Assembly (NCBI RefSeq): GCF_008843145.1
Contig: NZ_CP030265.1
Coordinates: 4,457,001-4,521,000 of the forward strand
Source: Skermanella pratensis
GTDB lineage: Bacteria > Pseudomonadota > Alphaproteobacteria > Azospirillales > Azospirillaceae
Direction of reading: 5' to 3'
Length of the DNA: 64,000 bases
Shown: piece after piece, positions 34,823 through 43,472 of the stretch
How the letters are laid out: each line of letters begins with the position of its first letter
Numbering within the stretch: position 1 is the stretch's first letter
Notes under the pieces: generated by a model
Database searches by the model: none
Told to the model about the DNA's origin: nothing
Seen by the model: the letters and a program-made list of their open reading frames with translations, nothing else
Made by a program: the position numbers and the translations under genes

Positions 34823-37044
34823 TCACCGCATCCAACTTCGGCGCCCCGCGGTCGGCGCCCGACCGGCCACCAGGAGCCAGACTATCAGCAAACCCGAACC
34901 ACCACCGGCCGCCAGCCATCCTGCTGTCTGTCCGGGCGGCTCGAACCGGACCCGCAGTTCGCCGGATGCATTTTCGGGCAAAACCACCGATACCAGCACA
35001 CCCAGATAGCTCTCGACCGGCAACGGCTGGCCATCCAGCTCGGCGCGATAGCCGGGATAGGCCGCGCGGGCGAAGATCAGCCGCCCCCGCGATAGGCGGA
35101 GCCGGCCCTCAGGACATGACTTTCCTCCATGTCGGAAACGATCAGCGTCCGGTCCACCGTGACGCCGGGTGGCAGCCATGACAGGTGCCCTTGCTGTGAT
35201 GGAAGCGGCTCGGAACGCCGGAATTCCGTCATGAAGCGCCCTTTCCCTGCCATGAGCCACTGGTCCGGTTTATGATCCAGGAAGGCACTGAGGTGATCGT
35301 CCTGACTGACGATGATCCGGTCGATGCGGGCCAGGTCCGCCAGATCCAGGCCGGTTTCCGCGTCATGCCGGAACAGTTCGGCGGCGGCATCCGGGCAGGT
35401 CCAGCCGAACAGCCCCATGCACAGGCGTTCCGCCAGGCCCCTGGGCGATATGGGCGAATAGCCGTTGATCATTTCTCCACCCTGCAACAGGAATGCGTTG
35501 CCGGATGTCGCCTCCTCCATGACGTCCGTTCTCTCCCGGTACACATAGCCGGTCAACTGCAGGGATCGCCCCCCTGGCGTCACTTCATCACTCACGGCGT
35601 ACGGCGTGCGCTCCGGGAGAGCCATTTTGCCGAGAATGTTGTTGTGGGGCCAGGCGACATGCGTTGCAATCGTGAAGCACAGCGAGGACGCGATCAGGAA
35701 AGCACCGACTGTTCTCCCGTGCCTCCATGTCATGACCGGCAGAACGAGAGAGAAGCCGAGGTGCAGGATGAAGAACGTGGCATGGGTGCGCCAGAGGTCA
35801 GGCTGCTGCTGCATCGATAGAGCGAACATGACGAAGCTCAGCGTGGCCAGGGCGAGGCAGATGCCGGTTCCGGTTCCGGTCCCGGTTCGGTTTGGAACAT
35901 GCGTCATGGTCCGGTCGAGGACGACCAGGCAGGTCAGCACCAGGCAGAGATGAAACCAGGGAAGGTACCGGAACGGGTAGCGGAATGAGCCGAGCTGATC
36001 GGGTCCCTGGGCCAGGACGGCGAAACACAGCGTTGCTCCGAAGGGCAGCAGCAAGGCCGGCCAGGACAGGGTGCGACGTTCGAGGCCGATCAGGAGAACC
36101 GGCAGGGCGAACCAGGCAGTGAAATAGATCGGCGGCGTTACCGGCCGGAAGCCGGGGTAGGTGTTGAGCAGGCCGACATGCGACGGAAAGGAGAATTTCA
36201 GGAGATCACCCAGCAGGGCCGTGTTGAAACCCCCGTTGGAGATGCCCTGGGGCCGTACCGAGTCCGCGACCAACGCTGCCACGGGCAGGATCGCCGGCAG
36301 CGACATGAGCGCGCCGCACACGACCGATACCCCCAGCGCCACGACTGGCATGAAGGTACGGGTCCTGTACCAGCGCTCACCGGCAAGAACGCTGCCCCAC
36401 ACGGCGATCGCGATCGCCGCCTGCGGAAATCCGGAAGTCAGGGTCAGGTAGATCGCTGCGGCGGCCGAGACCACGTGGCGCGGTCGTGCCACCGCCTTGA
36501 TGAGAAAGAACATCGCCCAGGCGGACCAGGCAAAGGCCACCAGATGCGATATCCAGGATGCGGCGAACCAGTATACCAGCATGTTGTTGGTCGAGCCCAC
36601 CAGGGCCGCCACGAGGGCCAGATCATCCCGCAGGCCGATTGCCCGGGCCAGGAAGAAGATCCCGAGCGAGCAGACGGCGAGGTGGAAAACCGAATAGAAG
36701 AATGCCGCGGCCGCAGGATCCGCGATCCAGTGGATGATCCAGTACAGCAGCAGGGATACCGGATTGTAGAGGGCGTACTGGTACTCCCCGACGAGATTGC
36801 CGCCGAACCAGGATTTGAGGCTGATCGCCGGCCAGGTGCCTTGCGCCAGCTGCCCGCCGATCTCCAGGAACATCGGCATGAAATAATGCTGCATGTCGTC
36901 GCGAAAGAAGAACCCGGGCTCCGCCAGTTCCGCGATGACGCCGCCCACGATAGCCAGCAGGACGGCGAAAATCGCCATGACGGGGGTGGAGAGGCTGCGG
37001 GAGCCGGCCCACTCCGGCAGCCTGACGATGTCCTGGTGCGCCAT
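34823..37044 (-). pseudogene. YfhO-like GT-C membrane glycosyltransferase, frameshifted near the C-terminus
   Basis: The main frame (37044 to 35077) encodes 655 residues with about twelve membrane helices, an early acidic loop FFFRDDMQHYFMPMF, and a periplasmic C-terminal domain, as in YfhO-type GT-C proteins. It stops at 35077 just after DMEESHVLRAG. The adjoining frame carries the missing end: RLIFARAAYPGYRAELDGQP and LVSVVLPENASGELRVRF, then a last membrane helix, ending at 34823. One additional G in the GGG near 35108 would join them. The two-base-different frames overlap from 35077. It is the last gene of the GT2-methyltransferase-GtrA operon, after an 84-base gap. Confidence 0.78.
35864..35890. 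repeat. Hexanucleotide tandem repeat inside the YfhO-like gene
   Basis: Four near-copies of CCGGTT/GGTTCC encode a (Gly-Thr) run, GTGTGTG, in a loop between membrane helices. In-frame slippage would add or remove two residues per copy. Confidence 0.7.
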
Positions 37045-37128
37045 GACCGGTTCACCTCATCCCGTCGTCTGCGAGGCTAGGCCCGGTCATCACGAGCGGC
37101 CCCATTCGCGCGCGATGACGCTGCATGC

Positions 37129-37557
37129 TCACTCCCGCAGCCGGAAGCTCCAGAGAGCATTGATGAGGTAGCTGGCGGGTGGATAGATGAGGGCGACCGA
37201 GAGTGCCGCGATGTGGTGATCGACACGCAGCAGATCGGTCAGCGCGAGACTCAGCACCGTGGTCAGCGCCAGGAGAATGCCGGAGCAGGTCAGGAAACGC
37301 CGCAGATGGCGTTCGTGCCCGCTGGTCAGCCTGAACGTGAAGCGGTGATGACCAGCGTAGGAGAACGCCGTGGCCACGAGGAGCGCCAGCACATGCGCCG
37401 CGGTCGGAGCCATGCCGGTCCGTTCGCCTGCAAGCCCGATGCTGATCAGGAGATAAACCAGCGTGGCGCTGCCCCCGACCAGCGCGAACCGGAACGCGCT
37501 GCCAAGGGACAACGCATGGTACCACCCGGGCCTGCGGCGGGATTCCCGCCATCTCAC
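37129..37557 (-). CDS. GtrA-family membrane protein
   Basis: A 142-residue protein with four membrane helices and the GtrA signatures FRFALVGGSATLVYLLI, FSYAGHHRFTFR and PPASYLINALWSFRL. GtrA proteins are thought to flip polyprenyl-phosphate-linked sugars made by a GtrB-type GT2 enzyme. The start is GTG 37557, overlapping the TGA of the methyltransferase gene by four bases (GTGA), so it is coupled to it. The operon order GT2, methyltransferase, GtrA, YfhO-like protein fits a complete route: make the lipid-linked sugar, flip it, transfer it. Confidence 0.88.
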   Translation of the reverse strand: MRWRESRRRPGWYHALSLGSAFRFALVGGSATLVYLLISIGLAGERTGMAPTAAHVLALLVATAFSYAGHHRFTFRLTSGHERHLRRFLTCSGILLALTTVLSLALTDLLRVDHHIAALSVALIYPPASYLINALWSFRLRE

Positions 37558-38276
37558 GGTGCCGTCCAGATCGCGACGACGGTCTTGCCGAGGCTCCGGC
37601 GCAGCAGGGGATCGATCCGCCGGGACAACGGCACCATCATTTGGTCCCACATACGGATCTGTCCGGCCGTCGGCATGCTTGCCCTCAGCAGCAGGCGGTT
37701 GCCCAGGGAAGCCAGCATGCCGACGCTGTCCAGATAGAAGGCTGTTTCCACATGCAGGTCCGGCGGCTCCAGGGCGAGCAGTGATTTACGGTCGTAGCGC
37801 CGATAGTGGCCGATTTCCCGGTCGAACGCGGTGAACAGGAACTGGTGAGCCGGCGCCAGCACGATCAGGTGGCCGCCCGGCGCCAGACGTGCCGCAGCGC
37901 GGGCCAGTTCGTCTCGATCGTCCTCAATGTGCTCGAGTACGTCGATATAGAGAATCGTATCGAACTGATCCGCCGCACCGAGGTCTGACAGCGTACCGGT
38001 CAGCACGCGGCAGTGCGGCGGCAGCCGGCCCCTGTCCACCGCCTGGCGCAGCCGGTCACTCATGGCGCGATCCGGCTCGAGGCAGACCCACTCGATCTCC
38101 CGTCCGGTGACCAGGACCTCCGTGGTTCCACCGATTCCCGCGCCGACCTCGAGGACGCGGCCTGTCACATAGTCGCCCAGGCAGCTGCCCCAGTACGCCT
38201 TCCAGCGATCCGCGGATCGGAAGAGTTCCAGTTCGGAGCCGACATAGGAGAAGCTCGCTGTGTCCATGTTCCTCAT
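37554..38276 (-). CDS. Class I SAM-dependent methyltransferase
   Basis: A 240-residue methyltransferase. Motif I is LEVGAGIGGTTEVL, followed by the acidic end of strand 2 in VCLEPD, motif IV DTILYIDVLEHIEDD and post-motif LAPGGHLIVLAP. The group includes ubiquinone/sugar-type methyltransferases. The ATG at 38276 overlaps the stop of the GT2 gene (ATGA) and its own stop overlaps the GtrA start, so the three are translationally coupled. It may methylate the sugar or lipid handled by its neighbours; the substrate is inferred from position only. Confidence 0.87.
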   Translation of the reverse strand: MRNMDTASFSYVGSELELFRSADRWKAYWGSCLGDYVTGRVLEVGAGIGGTTEVLVTGREIEWVCLEPDRAMSDRLRQAVDRGRLPPHCRVLTGTLSDLGAADQFDTILYIDVLEHIEDDRDELARAAARLAPGGHLIVLAPAHQFLFTAFDREIGHYRRYDRKSLLALEPPDLHVETAFYLDSVGMLASLGNRLLLRASMPTAGQIRMWDQMMVPLSRRIDPLLRRSLGKTVVAIWTAP

Positions 38277-39232
38277 CGTCTGGCAAGGGTGGTGCAATCC
38301 CGGATGAAGCGCAGGGCATCCGTCGCCGGGATCATGTTGCGGGAGCATCGGCTGCTGAGGTTCAGGAAGACCGCGACCACCGAGAACATCACCGTCTGCG
38401 CCAGCAGGATCAGCAGGATGCCCGACACGGTGGACGCCCATCCCGGGATCGCCATGTCCGTCAGCAGCCGGACCATCATGACGGTCAGCAACCCCCCGGC
38501 ACAGGCTGTGGCCAGGAGCAGGGACAGCAGGAGCATTCTCACGAACGCGGCGTCGCTGAAGGCTGAAACCGCACTCAGCCCGTGGGTCACCAGCGAGACC
38601 AGGTTCATCTTCGAGCGGCCGGCATACCGGGTCCCGCGAGGCAGGTCCTGTTTACGGATCAGCAGACGCGACTTGACCAGGGCGGCCGCCAGATGGTTCC
38701 AGACGTCGGGGAAGTGAACGATCCGCTCGAGCGCCTTGGCCGGGATCAGGCAGAAGTTGCCGAAATCGATGCGCCTGCCGGTGATCGCCGCGAAGGTGGC
38801 CTTGTAGAGGGCGTAGAATGTCCGGAATACCAGTCCTTCCGAGCGTTCGCACCGACGGGCAACGATCACGTGGTCGGGATAGCGATAGTGCTCGCGTATG
38901 AGGGAGAGCAGGTCTTGCGGCCGGTCCTCGCCGTCGCCGTCCATGACGCAGACAACGTCGAAGGTGCCGCGCCGATGGACTTCGGCCAGAGCGGTGGCAA
39001 TGGCCCGTTGGTGTCCAAGGTTGCACACGAGGCGAACCAGTTCGACACGGCCGATGGTCTGAAGATCGCCAAGACGCTTCTCCGGACAGGGAACCGGATC
39101 GGTCGAGCCATCGTCCACCGGCAGCACCTCGACCGATGCATTCGCGCCGGCGAGCGCCCGATCCAGTTCCCGGACCAGGATGACGAACGAGTCCCAATCA
39201 TTGAAGATCGGAATGACGATTGCGATGCGCAT
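38273..39232 (-). CDS. Family 2 glycosyltransferase, DPM1/GtrB-like with C-terminal membrane helices
   Basis: A 319-residue GT2 enzyme. The GT-A domain starts RIAIVIPIFNDWDSF and has VLPVDDGSTD, VCVMDGDGEDRPQDL (DxD-type metal site) and NLGHQRAIATALAE. Two strong C-terminal helices (about 240-265 and 275-300) anchor it in the membrane, as in GtrB, ArnC and DPM synthases that make polyprenyl-phosphate sugars. ATG 39232 has GGAA six bases upstream; TTG 39250 is an alternative. It heads the coupled operon with the methyltransferase and GtrA. Confidence 0.88.
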   Translation of the reverse strand: MRIAIVIPIFNDWDSFVILVRELDRALAGANASVEVLPVDDGSTDPVPCPEKRLGDLQTIGRVELVRLVCNLGHQRAIATALAEVHRRGTFDVVCVMDGDGEDRPQDLLSLIREHYRYPDHVIVARRCERSEGLVFRTFYALYKATFAAITGRRIDFGNFCLIPAKALERIVHFPDVWNHLAAALVKSRLLIRKQDLPRGTRYAGRSKMNLVSLVTHGLSAVSAFSDAAFVRMLLLSLLLATACAGGLLTVMMVRLLTDMAIPGWASTVSGILLILLAQTVMFSVVAVFLNLSSRCSRNMIPATDALRFIRDCTTLARR

Positions 39233-39459
39233 GGTATTCCGGTCCGGCAAATGGGTACGGTATCGTGTTCCGACGGCTGACGCCGGTCGGCGGGTTCCCG
39301 GCTGAGAGCGTCTTCAGCCGAGAGCGTCTTCAGATGGCCAAGCGCGCGAGAAGATCGTGGCATGCAGGCCTGCGTAGATGCAGGTAACCGTTCTGCTCCG
39401 ATAGCGCGCATTGCAATACCGGCTCGAAGACCGTGATCGACATTGTCGATCAGTAATCG

Positions 39460-39546
39460 TCAGAATCCAATGATGCCGGTAATCCACAGTATAAGGACAA
39501 GAACTCCTGGTACACCCAGCAACCAAAGCAAAAGAGGCATCTTCAT
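39460..39546 (-). CDS. 28-residue single-span membrane protein
   Basis: A tiny gene on the minus strand: ATG 39546, directly after CCGGGAG, to TGA 39460. The product starts MKMPLLLWLLGVPGVLVLIL and ends in ITGIIGF, almost entirely one membrane helix with a central Gly-Val-Pro-Gly. Very short proteins with the same Leu-Trp-Leu-Leu-Gly-Val-Pro core occur in many Proteobacteria as hypothetical proteins. It is alone between the GT2 gene and the endonuclease-like gene. Function unknown; small membrane proteins of this type often modulate larger membrane complexes. Confidence 0.6.
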   Translation of the reverse strand: MKMPLLLWLLGVPGVLVLILWITGIIGF

Positions 39547-39961
39547 TCTCCCGGTTGATGATCGTTCACCGGCGCCTCCGGTCCAGCCGTGGTGCGCGGC
39601 TCTCACGGCTGTGTTCTGCTGTCACAGCCGAAGGTCTTGTCAGGATAGACACCCGCGGGAAGCAATCAGTTCCAAGGAATTTCGACGGCCAGCCTGATCG
39701 CCACGGCGCTTCTGGAAATTATTCGTAGCGATCATTCAGAATGCACGTGGCCATCACCGGAATCAGGAACGTCATCGGGTGCCGCTGGCGGACACTCCAG
39801 GCAAATGTCCGAATACACGCGGCTGTGATCGAGGGAGTCGGACACATGAACAAAGAAGATGTCGACAGCCGACGATATCGGCTGGAGCCAACTTTACGGC
39901 CAACGTGGGAACCCGCTCTCTTGAGGCCGGTTTGTCTGAACAGTTCCGGCAACCGGAGATC

Positions 39962-40915
39962 ATGATGGGACGAGTATCCCGCAGGGATGCGGTAGAGGCG
40001 GCAGCATGGTGCGTCGCGGGCGGCACATTGGCTATTACAGCCGCCTCGTTGTTCGGGCGTGCTGACTGGCGGCTTTCGCTGCTCAGTCATTTCCGCCTGC
40101 ATGTTACCGCCGGATGCTTTCTTGCGCTGCCGATCACGCTGGCGGCAGGAACCCGGGGGCCGAGCGCGATCCTCGGTGCCGCGCTGGCCGCTAACCTGGC
40201 CGACATCCTCCACCATGAACATTCCCGGGCTGGTGCAGAAGCCCGGAGCGGTGGCAACCGCAAAGGACCCGGAACGACGGTCGTGTCGCTCAACGTCTTG
40301 CGCCACAATCCCGATAAAGCGAAAGCGCTGGAATGGCTCGCTCTCTGTGACGCCGATGTGATGGTCATCCTTGAGGTCAGTTCCGACTGGCGAGAAGGGC
40401 TGCTCGAACGTCTCGACGATGCCTATCGCCACCGCGCGTTCGGCCCGGACAGCCAGGGTGACCAGATCATGATCCTGAGCCGCCATCCGTTGCGCCGGCT
40501 GGCCAGCCGGGATCTGGACGATCAGGGGCTGCTGATGGTGCATGTCGCCCAGCCGGGATCGCCCTTCACGCTCATCGGCGTCCACCCCGATCACGCGATC
40601 GAGCACCGAAGCCTGCGTCCTCAGCGCGCCTTGCTGGCGCTTCTGGCGGAGGCTATCCGGAACACCGAGGGGCCGGTCGCCGTCGCTGGCGACTTCAACA
40701 CGACGCCGTGGTCTTCCGAGTTTCGCCGCTTCCTTGAAGCAAGCGGGCTGGACATGCCCCTGCTGCGTCGGGGCACCTTCCCGTCCAGCTTAGGCTGGGC
40801 AGGCCTGCCGATCGACCATGTCCTTGCCGGACGGGGCATGCGCCTGAAGAAGATCACGCCGGGACCGGATGTCGGGTCCGATCACAGACCCGTAGTCGCC
40901 CGCCTTGAGGGATGA
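39962..40915 (+). CDS. Endonuclease/exonuclease/phosphatase-family membrane protein
   Basis: A 317-residue protein. Two or three hydrophobic helices in residues 10-75 are followed by an EEP domain: VVSLNVLRHN, the metal-binding Glu in VMVILEVSSDW, LIGVHPDH, AGDFNTTPWSSEF and the terminal SDHRPVVARL. The domain hydrolyses phosphodiester bonds in DNA, RNA or lipids; membrane-anchored versions usually face the periplasm. Upstream GGAG at 39955 supports ATG 39962 or 39965, and a longer frame to 39779 lacks protein-like sequence. It is a single gene, transcribed towards the tRNA terminator. Confidence 0.82.
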   Translation: MMGRVSRRDAVEAAAWCVAGGTLAITAASLFGRADWRLSLLSHFRLHVTAGCFLALPITLAAGTRGPSAILGAALAANLADILHHEHSRAGAEARSGGNRKGPGTTVVSLNVLRHNPDKAKALEWLALCDADVMVILEVSSDWREGLLERLDDAYRHRAFGPDSQGDQIMILSRHPLRRLASRDLDDQGLLMVHVAQPGSPFTLIGVHPDHAIEHRSLRPQRALLALLAEAIRNTEGPVAVAGDFNTTPWSSEFRRFLEASGLDMPLLRRGTFPSSLGWAGLPIDHVLAGRGMRLKKITPGPDVGSDHRPVVARLEG

Positions 40916-41135
40916 AAGCCGAAAGAGCAATAACCGGATCGGATAGGCCGCAGTTCATTGGTCAAGGCGGCGCGAACTCCGGCTCGCCCCAGCAATAGGC
41001 GGCGTAGCTGATCTCCGACCATGCCGATCGCATTGGCGGCGGCCCGGGCGATCGTGTCCGAGGGTTGGTGGGAAACTGGCTGGCGGCGTAGTTTCCTGAA
41101 GGTGAAGAAGCGGGGGCGAGGCCATCTGATCCAGC

Positions 41136-41190
41136 CCGGACAAGCAAAAGAGGCCGAACGCTGATGCGCCGGCCTCTTTTGCTTGTCCGG
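41136..41190 (-). terminator. Terminator of tRNA-Val: perfect 20-base inverted repeat
   Basis: Arms 41136-41155 and 41171-41190 (CCGGACAAGCAAAAGAGGCC and its exact complement) flank a 15-base loop, starting 12 bases after the tRNA 3' end. Read on the minus strand a GC-rich inner stem (AGGCC/GGCCT) is followed by CTTTTG, as in an intrinsic terminator, but the pairing extends unusually far beyond it. Since the structure is symmetrical it could also stop read-through from the plus-strand gene ending at 40915. Confidence 0.8.
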
Positions 41191-41201
41191 AGATCCGGAA
41201 A

Positions 41202-41276
41202 TGGTGGGCGTGGCAAGGATTGAACTTGCGACCCCTGCGATGTCAACACAGTGCTCTACCACTGAGCTACACGCCC
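41202..41276 (-). tRNA. tRNA-Val (anticodon GAC)
   Basis: The reverse strand folds as a standard tRNA of 75 bases including an encoded CCA: acceptor GGGCGTG/CACGCCC, D arm GCTC-AGTGGTA-GAGC, anticodon stem CTGTG/CGCAG with loop TTGACAT (anticodon GAC, reading GUC/GUU valine codons) and T arm GCAAG-TTCAATC-CTTGC. A long hairpin terminator lies just downstream. Confidence 0.97.
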
Positions 41277-41282
41277 ACAGAT

Positions 41283-41680
41283 TTAAGCCTTCTGGCTCTT
41301 TCTTCGTCTGCCCGCCGGCTTTGTCTGCCGCCGGTGTCTCCTTACTTAGCAAGGCCGATTGAGGCATGCAAGTATTAATTCATGTGTCCGGTGCGCAGTC
41401 AAAGCTTTTATACTGCAAAGCATTTCAACCACTTAGCCACACATGCACCACCATGTCGAACGTAGTGCGCTCCCGCAGAGCGACGCACCCATTCTTACGG
41501 TCTGCTAGGCATCGCCCCGCTACGGTGGAGCGGTGACTAGCAAACTGCGGACGGCCCCGCAAGCCTTCCCGTTCATCGAAACGCAAATAGCTTCACCTCG
41601 CGGACAGTCCGGCCGCCCCGCTCCGGTTACCACCATCATCAGATGACAGAACCGTCTGATTCGGCTACACAAGATTGACC
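41283..41680. other. Intergenic region upstream of tRNA-Val and of the amidohydrolase gene
   Basis: About 400 bases. The segment near the tRNA should hold its promoter on the minus strand. A tRNA-like but incomplete fold is discussed separately (41381-41447). No gene is supported. The last 40 bases before 41681 lead into the amidohydrolase start. Confidence 0.4.
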
Positions 41681-42565
41681 ATGGATCGCCACTTCGACGC
41701 CGACGCGGACCGGGCACAGGTTTTCGAAATCCTGGCGCCACCTGTCCAGACGCTCCCGCTGGTGCTGGCCTCGCCGCACAGCGGTGCCTTGTACCTGCCT
41801 GAATTCCTTGCGGCATCCAAGCTGGACGGCTTCGCGCTGCGCAAGTCGGAGGACAGCTTCGTCGACGAGATCTTCCTGGCCGCCCCGTTGCTCGGAGCGC
41901 CGCTGATCCGGGCGCTGTTCCCGCGGGCCTTCCTGGACGCCAACCGGGAAGCGTTCGAGCTTGACCCGGACATGTTCGCCGATGCCCTGCCGGCCTATGT
42001 CAACACCCGCTCGCCGCGGGTCGCCGCCGGTCTCGGCACCATCGCGAGGGTGGTCGCCAACGGGGAGGAGATCTATCGCGGCAAGCTGCACTTCGCCGAG
42101 GCGCTGTGCCGGGTCAACCGGTTCTATCATCCCTACCACGCGGCGCTGAAGCGCCTGATCGACCAGACGCGCCAGCGCTTCGGCTATTGCGTGCTGGTCG
42201 ACTGCCACTCCATGCCTTCCACCGGCGTGCCGACCGACGGAGCGTCGGGCCGGTCCAAGGTGGATTTCGTCCTGGGCGACTGCTACGGCAGTTCCTGCAC
42301 GCCGCTGCTGATCGAGACCGCCGAACGCGCGCTCCGCGCCCAAGGCTACTTGGTAAACCGCAACACCCCCTATGCCGGCGGATTCACCACCCGGCATTAC
42401 GGCCGGCCGCGCATGGGAATCCACGCGCTTCAGATCGAGATCAACCGGCCGCTCTACATGGAAGAGCGCACGATCAGCCGCAAACCCTACATCGCGACCC
42501 TGGCCGACCACATGGAGCGGCTGATCGACACCCTTTCCAAGGTCCGCATACCGAGGGCGGACTGA
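41681..42565 (+). CDS. N-formylglutamate amidohydrolase family protein
   Basis: A 294-residue zinc-dependent amidohydrolase of the HutG/FGase family. PLVLASPHSGALYLP holds the first metal-binding His; VDANREAFEL-like DANREAFELDP, VNRFYHPYH and VLVDCHSMPS (second metal site) and IHALQIEINRPLY near the end are all family motifs. HutG releases formate from N-formylglutamate in histidine degradation, but no other hut genes are visible, so another N-acylated amino acid may be the substrate. ATG 41681 was chosen over TTG 41675. It faces the convergently placed racemase gene, with only 23 bases between the stops. Confidence 0.87.
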   Translation: MDRHFDADADRAQVFEILAPPVQTLPLVLASPHSGALYLPEFLAASKLDGFALRKSEDSFVDEIFLAAPLLGAPLIRALFPRAFLDANREAFELDPDMFADALPAYVNTRSPRVAAGLGTIARVVANGEEIYRGKLHFAEALCRVNRFYHPYHAALKRLIDQTRQRFGYCVLVDCHSMPSTGVPTDGASGRSKVDFVLGDCYGSSCTPLLIETAERALRAQGYLVNRNTPYAGGFTTRHYGRPRMGIHALQIEINRPLYMEERTISRKPYIATLADHMERLIDTLSKVRIPRAD

Positions 42566-42588
42566 CCGAAGGGGACCGATCCGGCCGG

Positions 42589-43350
42589 CTATCTCCCCGC
42601 CGGGGCGAAACGGGCGAGATCTCCCGTATAGGCCTTGGGCAGCGGCCAAGCGAGGTCGCCATGCTTGCTGGTCCCCAGGCCGAGCCTGACCAGGCCCTCG
42701 ACCTGGACGACCGCCGCGGCCACGCCGTCGATCACCGGCATGCCGATCTCGCGCTGCACCCTGGCCACCAGGCCGGCCATGCCGGCGCAGCCCAGGACGA
42801 TGGCCCCGCAGCGGTCCTCGGCCGCGGCCCGGCGGCACTCCGCGACGATCGCGCGGAACACGGGGCCGCCGCCGTCCTCCGCTTCCTCCCCGGTGCTTTC
42901 CACGTCGAGCACGGGGATATCGGTGCCGCGCACCTTGCGGCAGGCATGGTGCATGCCGTAGCGCTCGACCAGATGCTCGGCGATCACGCAGGTCCGGGTC
43001 AGCGTCGTCACGATGGAGAATCCGGTCGAGATGAAGCTCGCCGCATGCATCGCGGCCTCCGCGATGCCGACGACCGGCCCGGTCGCGATCTCGCGGGCGG
43101 CCAGCAGGCCGGGGTCCCCGAAGCAGGCGATGACATAGCCGTCGCACCCTTCGGCCTCGCCTTTCCCGACCTCATCCAGGACGCCCAGGACGCTGACGGC
43201 CTCGTCGTAATGGCCCTCGATCGATACCGGGCCGGCGGCGGGATTGACCGCGACGATCTCCGTTCCCGGCGCGGCGATCGCGCGCGCCGCCTCGCCGATC
43301 TTCGCCGTCATGCCGGCCGTCGTGTTGGGATTGATCACCTTGATCCGCAT
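42589..43350 (-). CDS. Asp/Glu/hydantoin racemase family protein
   Basis: A 253-residue cofactor-independent racemase. It begins RIKVINPNTTAGMTAKIGEA, typical of hydantoin racemases (HyuE). The two catalytic cysteines lie in VIACFGDPG (about residue 75) and IVLGCAGMAG (about 190). These enzymes interconvert enantiomers of 5-substituted hydantoins or acidic amino acids. It is divergent from the RpiR regulator, sharing a 120-base control region with a palindromic operator candidate, and converges on the amidohydrolase; both could act on N-carbonyl amino acid derivatives. Confidence 0.88.
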   Translation of the reverse strand: MRIKVINPNTTAGMTAKIGEAARAIAAPGTEIVAVNPAAGPVSIEGHYDEAVSVLGVLDEVGKGEAEGCDGYVIACFGDPGLLAAREIATGPVVGIAEAAMHAASFISTGFSIVTTLTRTCVIAEHLVERYGMHHACRKVRGTDIPVLDVESTGEEAEDGGGPVFRAIVAECRRAAAEDRCGAIVLGCAGMAGLVARVQREIGMPVIDGVAAAVVQVEGLVRLGLGTSKHGDLAWPLPKAYTGDLARFAPAGR

Positions 43351-43437
43351 GGCGGGCCTCCAGGGTCGGTTGCAACTGGTTCCGTTCGACGCGCATCCTC
43401 GACGCCCTTGAAATTCAGGTCAACGAATGCCTTCCTA

Positions 43438-43455
43438 ATGAAAATGGATTTTCAT
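43438..43455. promoter_or_regulatory. Candidate RpiR operator (inverted repeat)
   Basis: ATGAAAATGGATTTTCAT consists of perfect 7-base arms around TGGA, in the divergent region 17 bases before the RpiR start and 88 bases before the racemase start. RpiR/MurR regulators bind inverted repeats with GAAA/TTTC half-sites, so this is a good candidate for autoregulation and control of the racemase. It also stands out as AT-rich in GC-rich surroundings. Confidence 0.55.
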
Positions 43456-43472
43456 ACCGGTACCTTCGCGGA

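Noticed and set aside
39779-39961. An N-terminal extension of the EEP-family protein
   Set aside because: The added 61 residues are not protein-like, and a ribosome site lies just before the later ATG pair.
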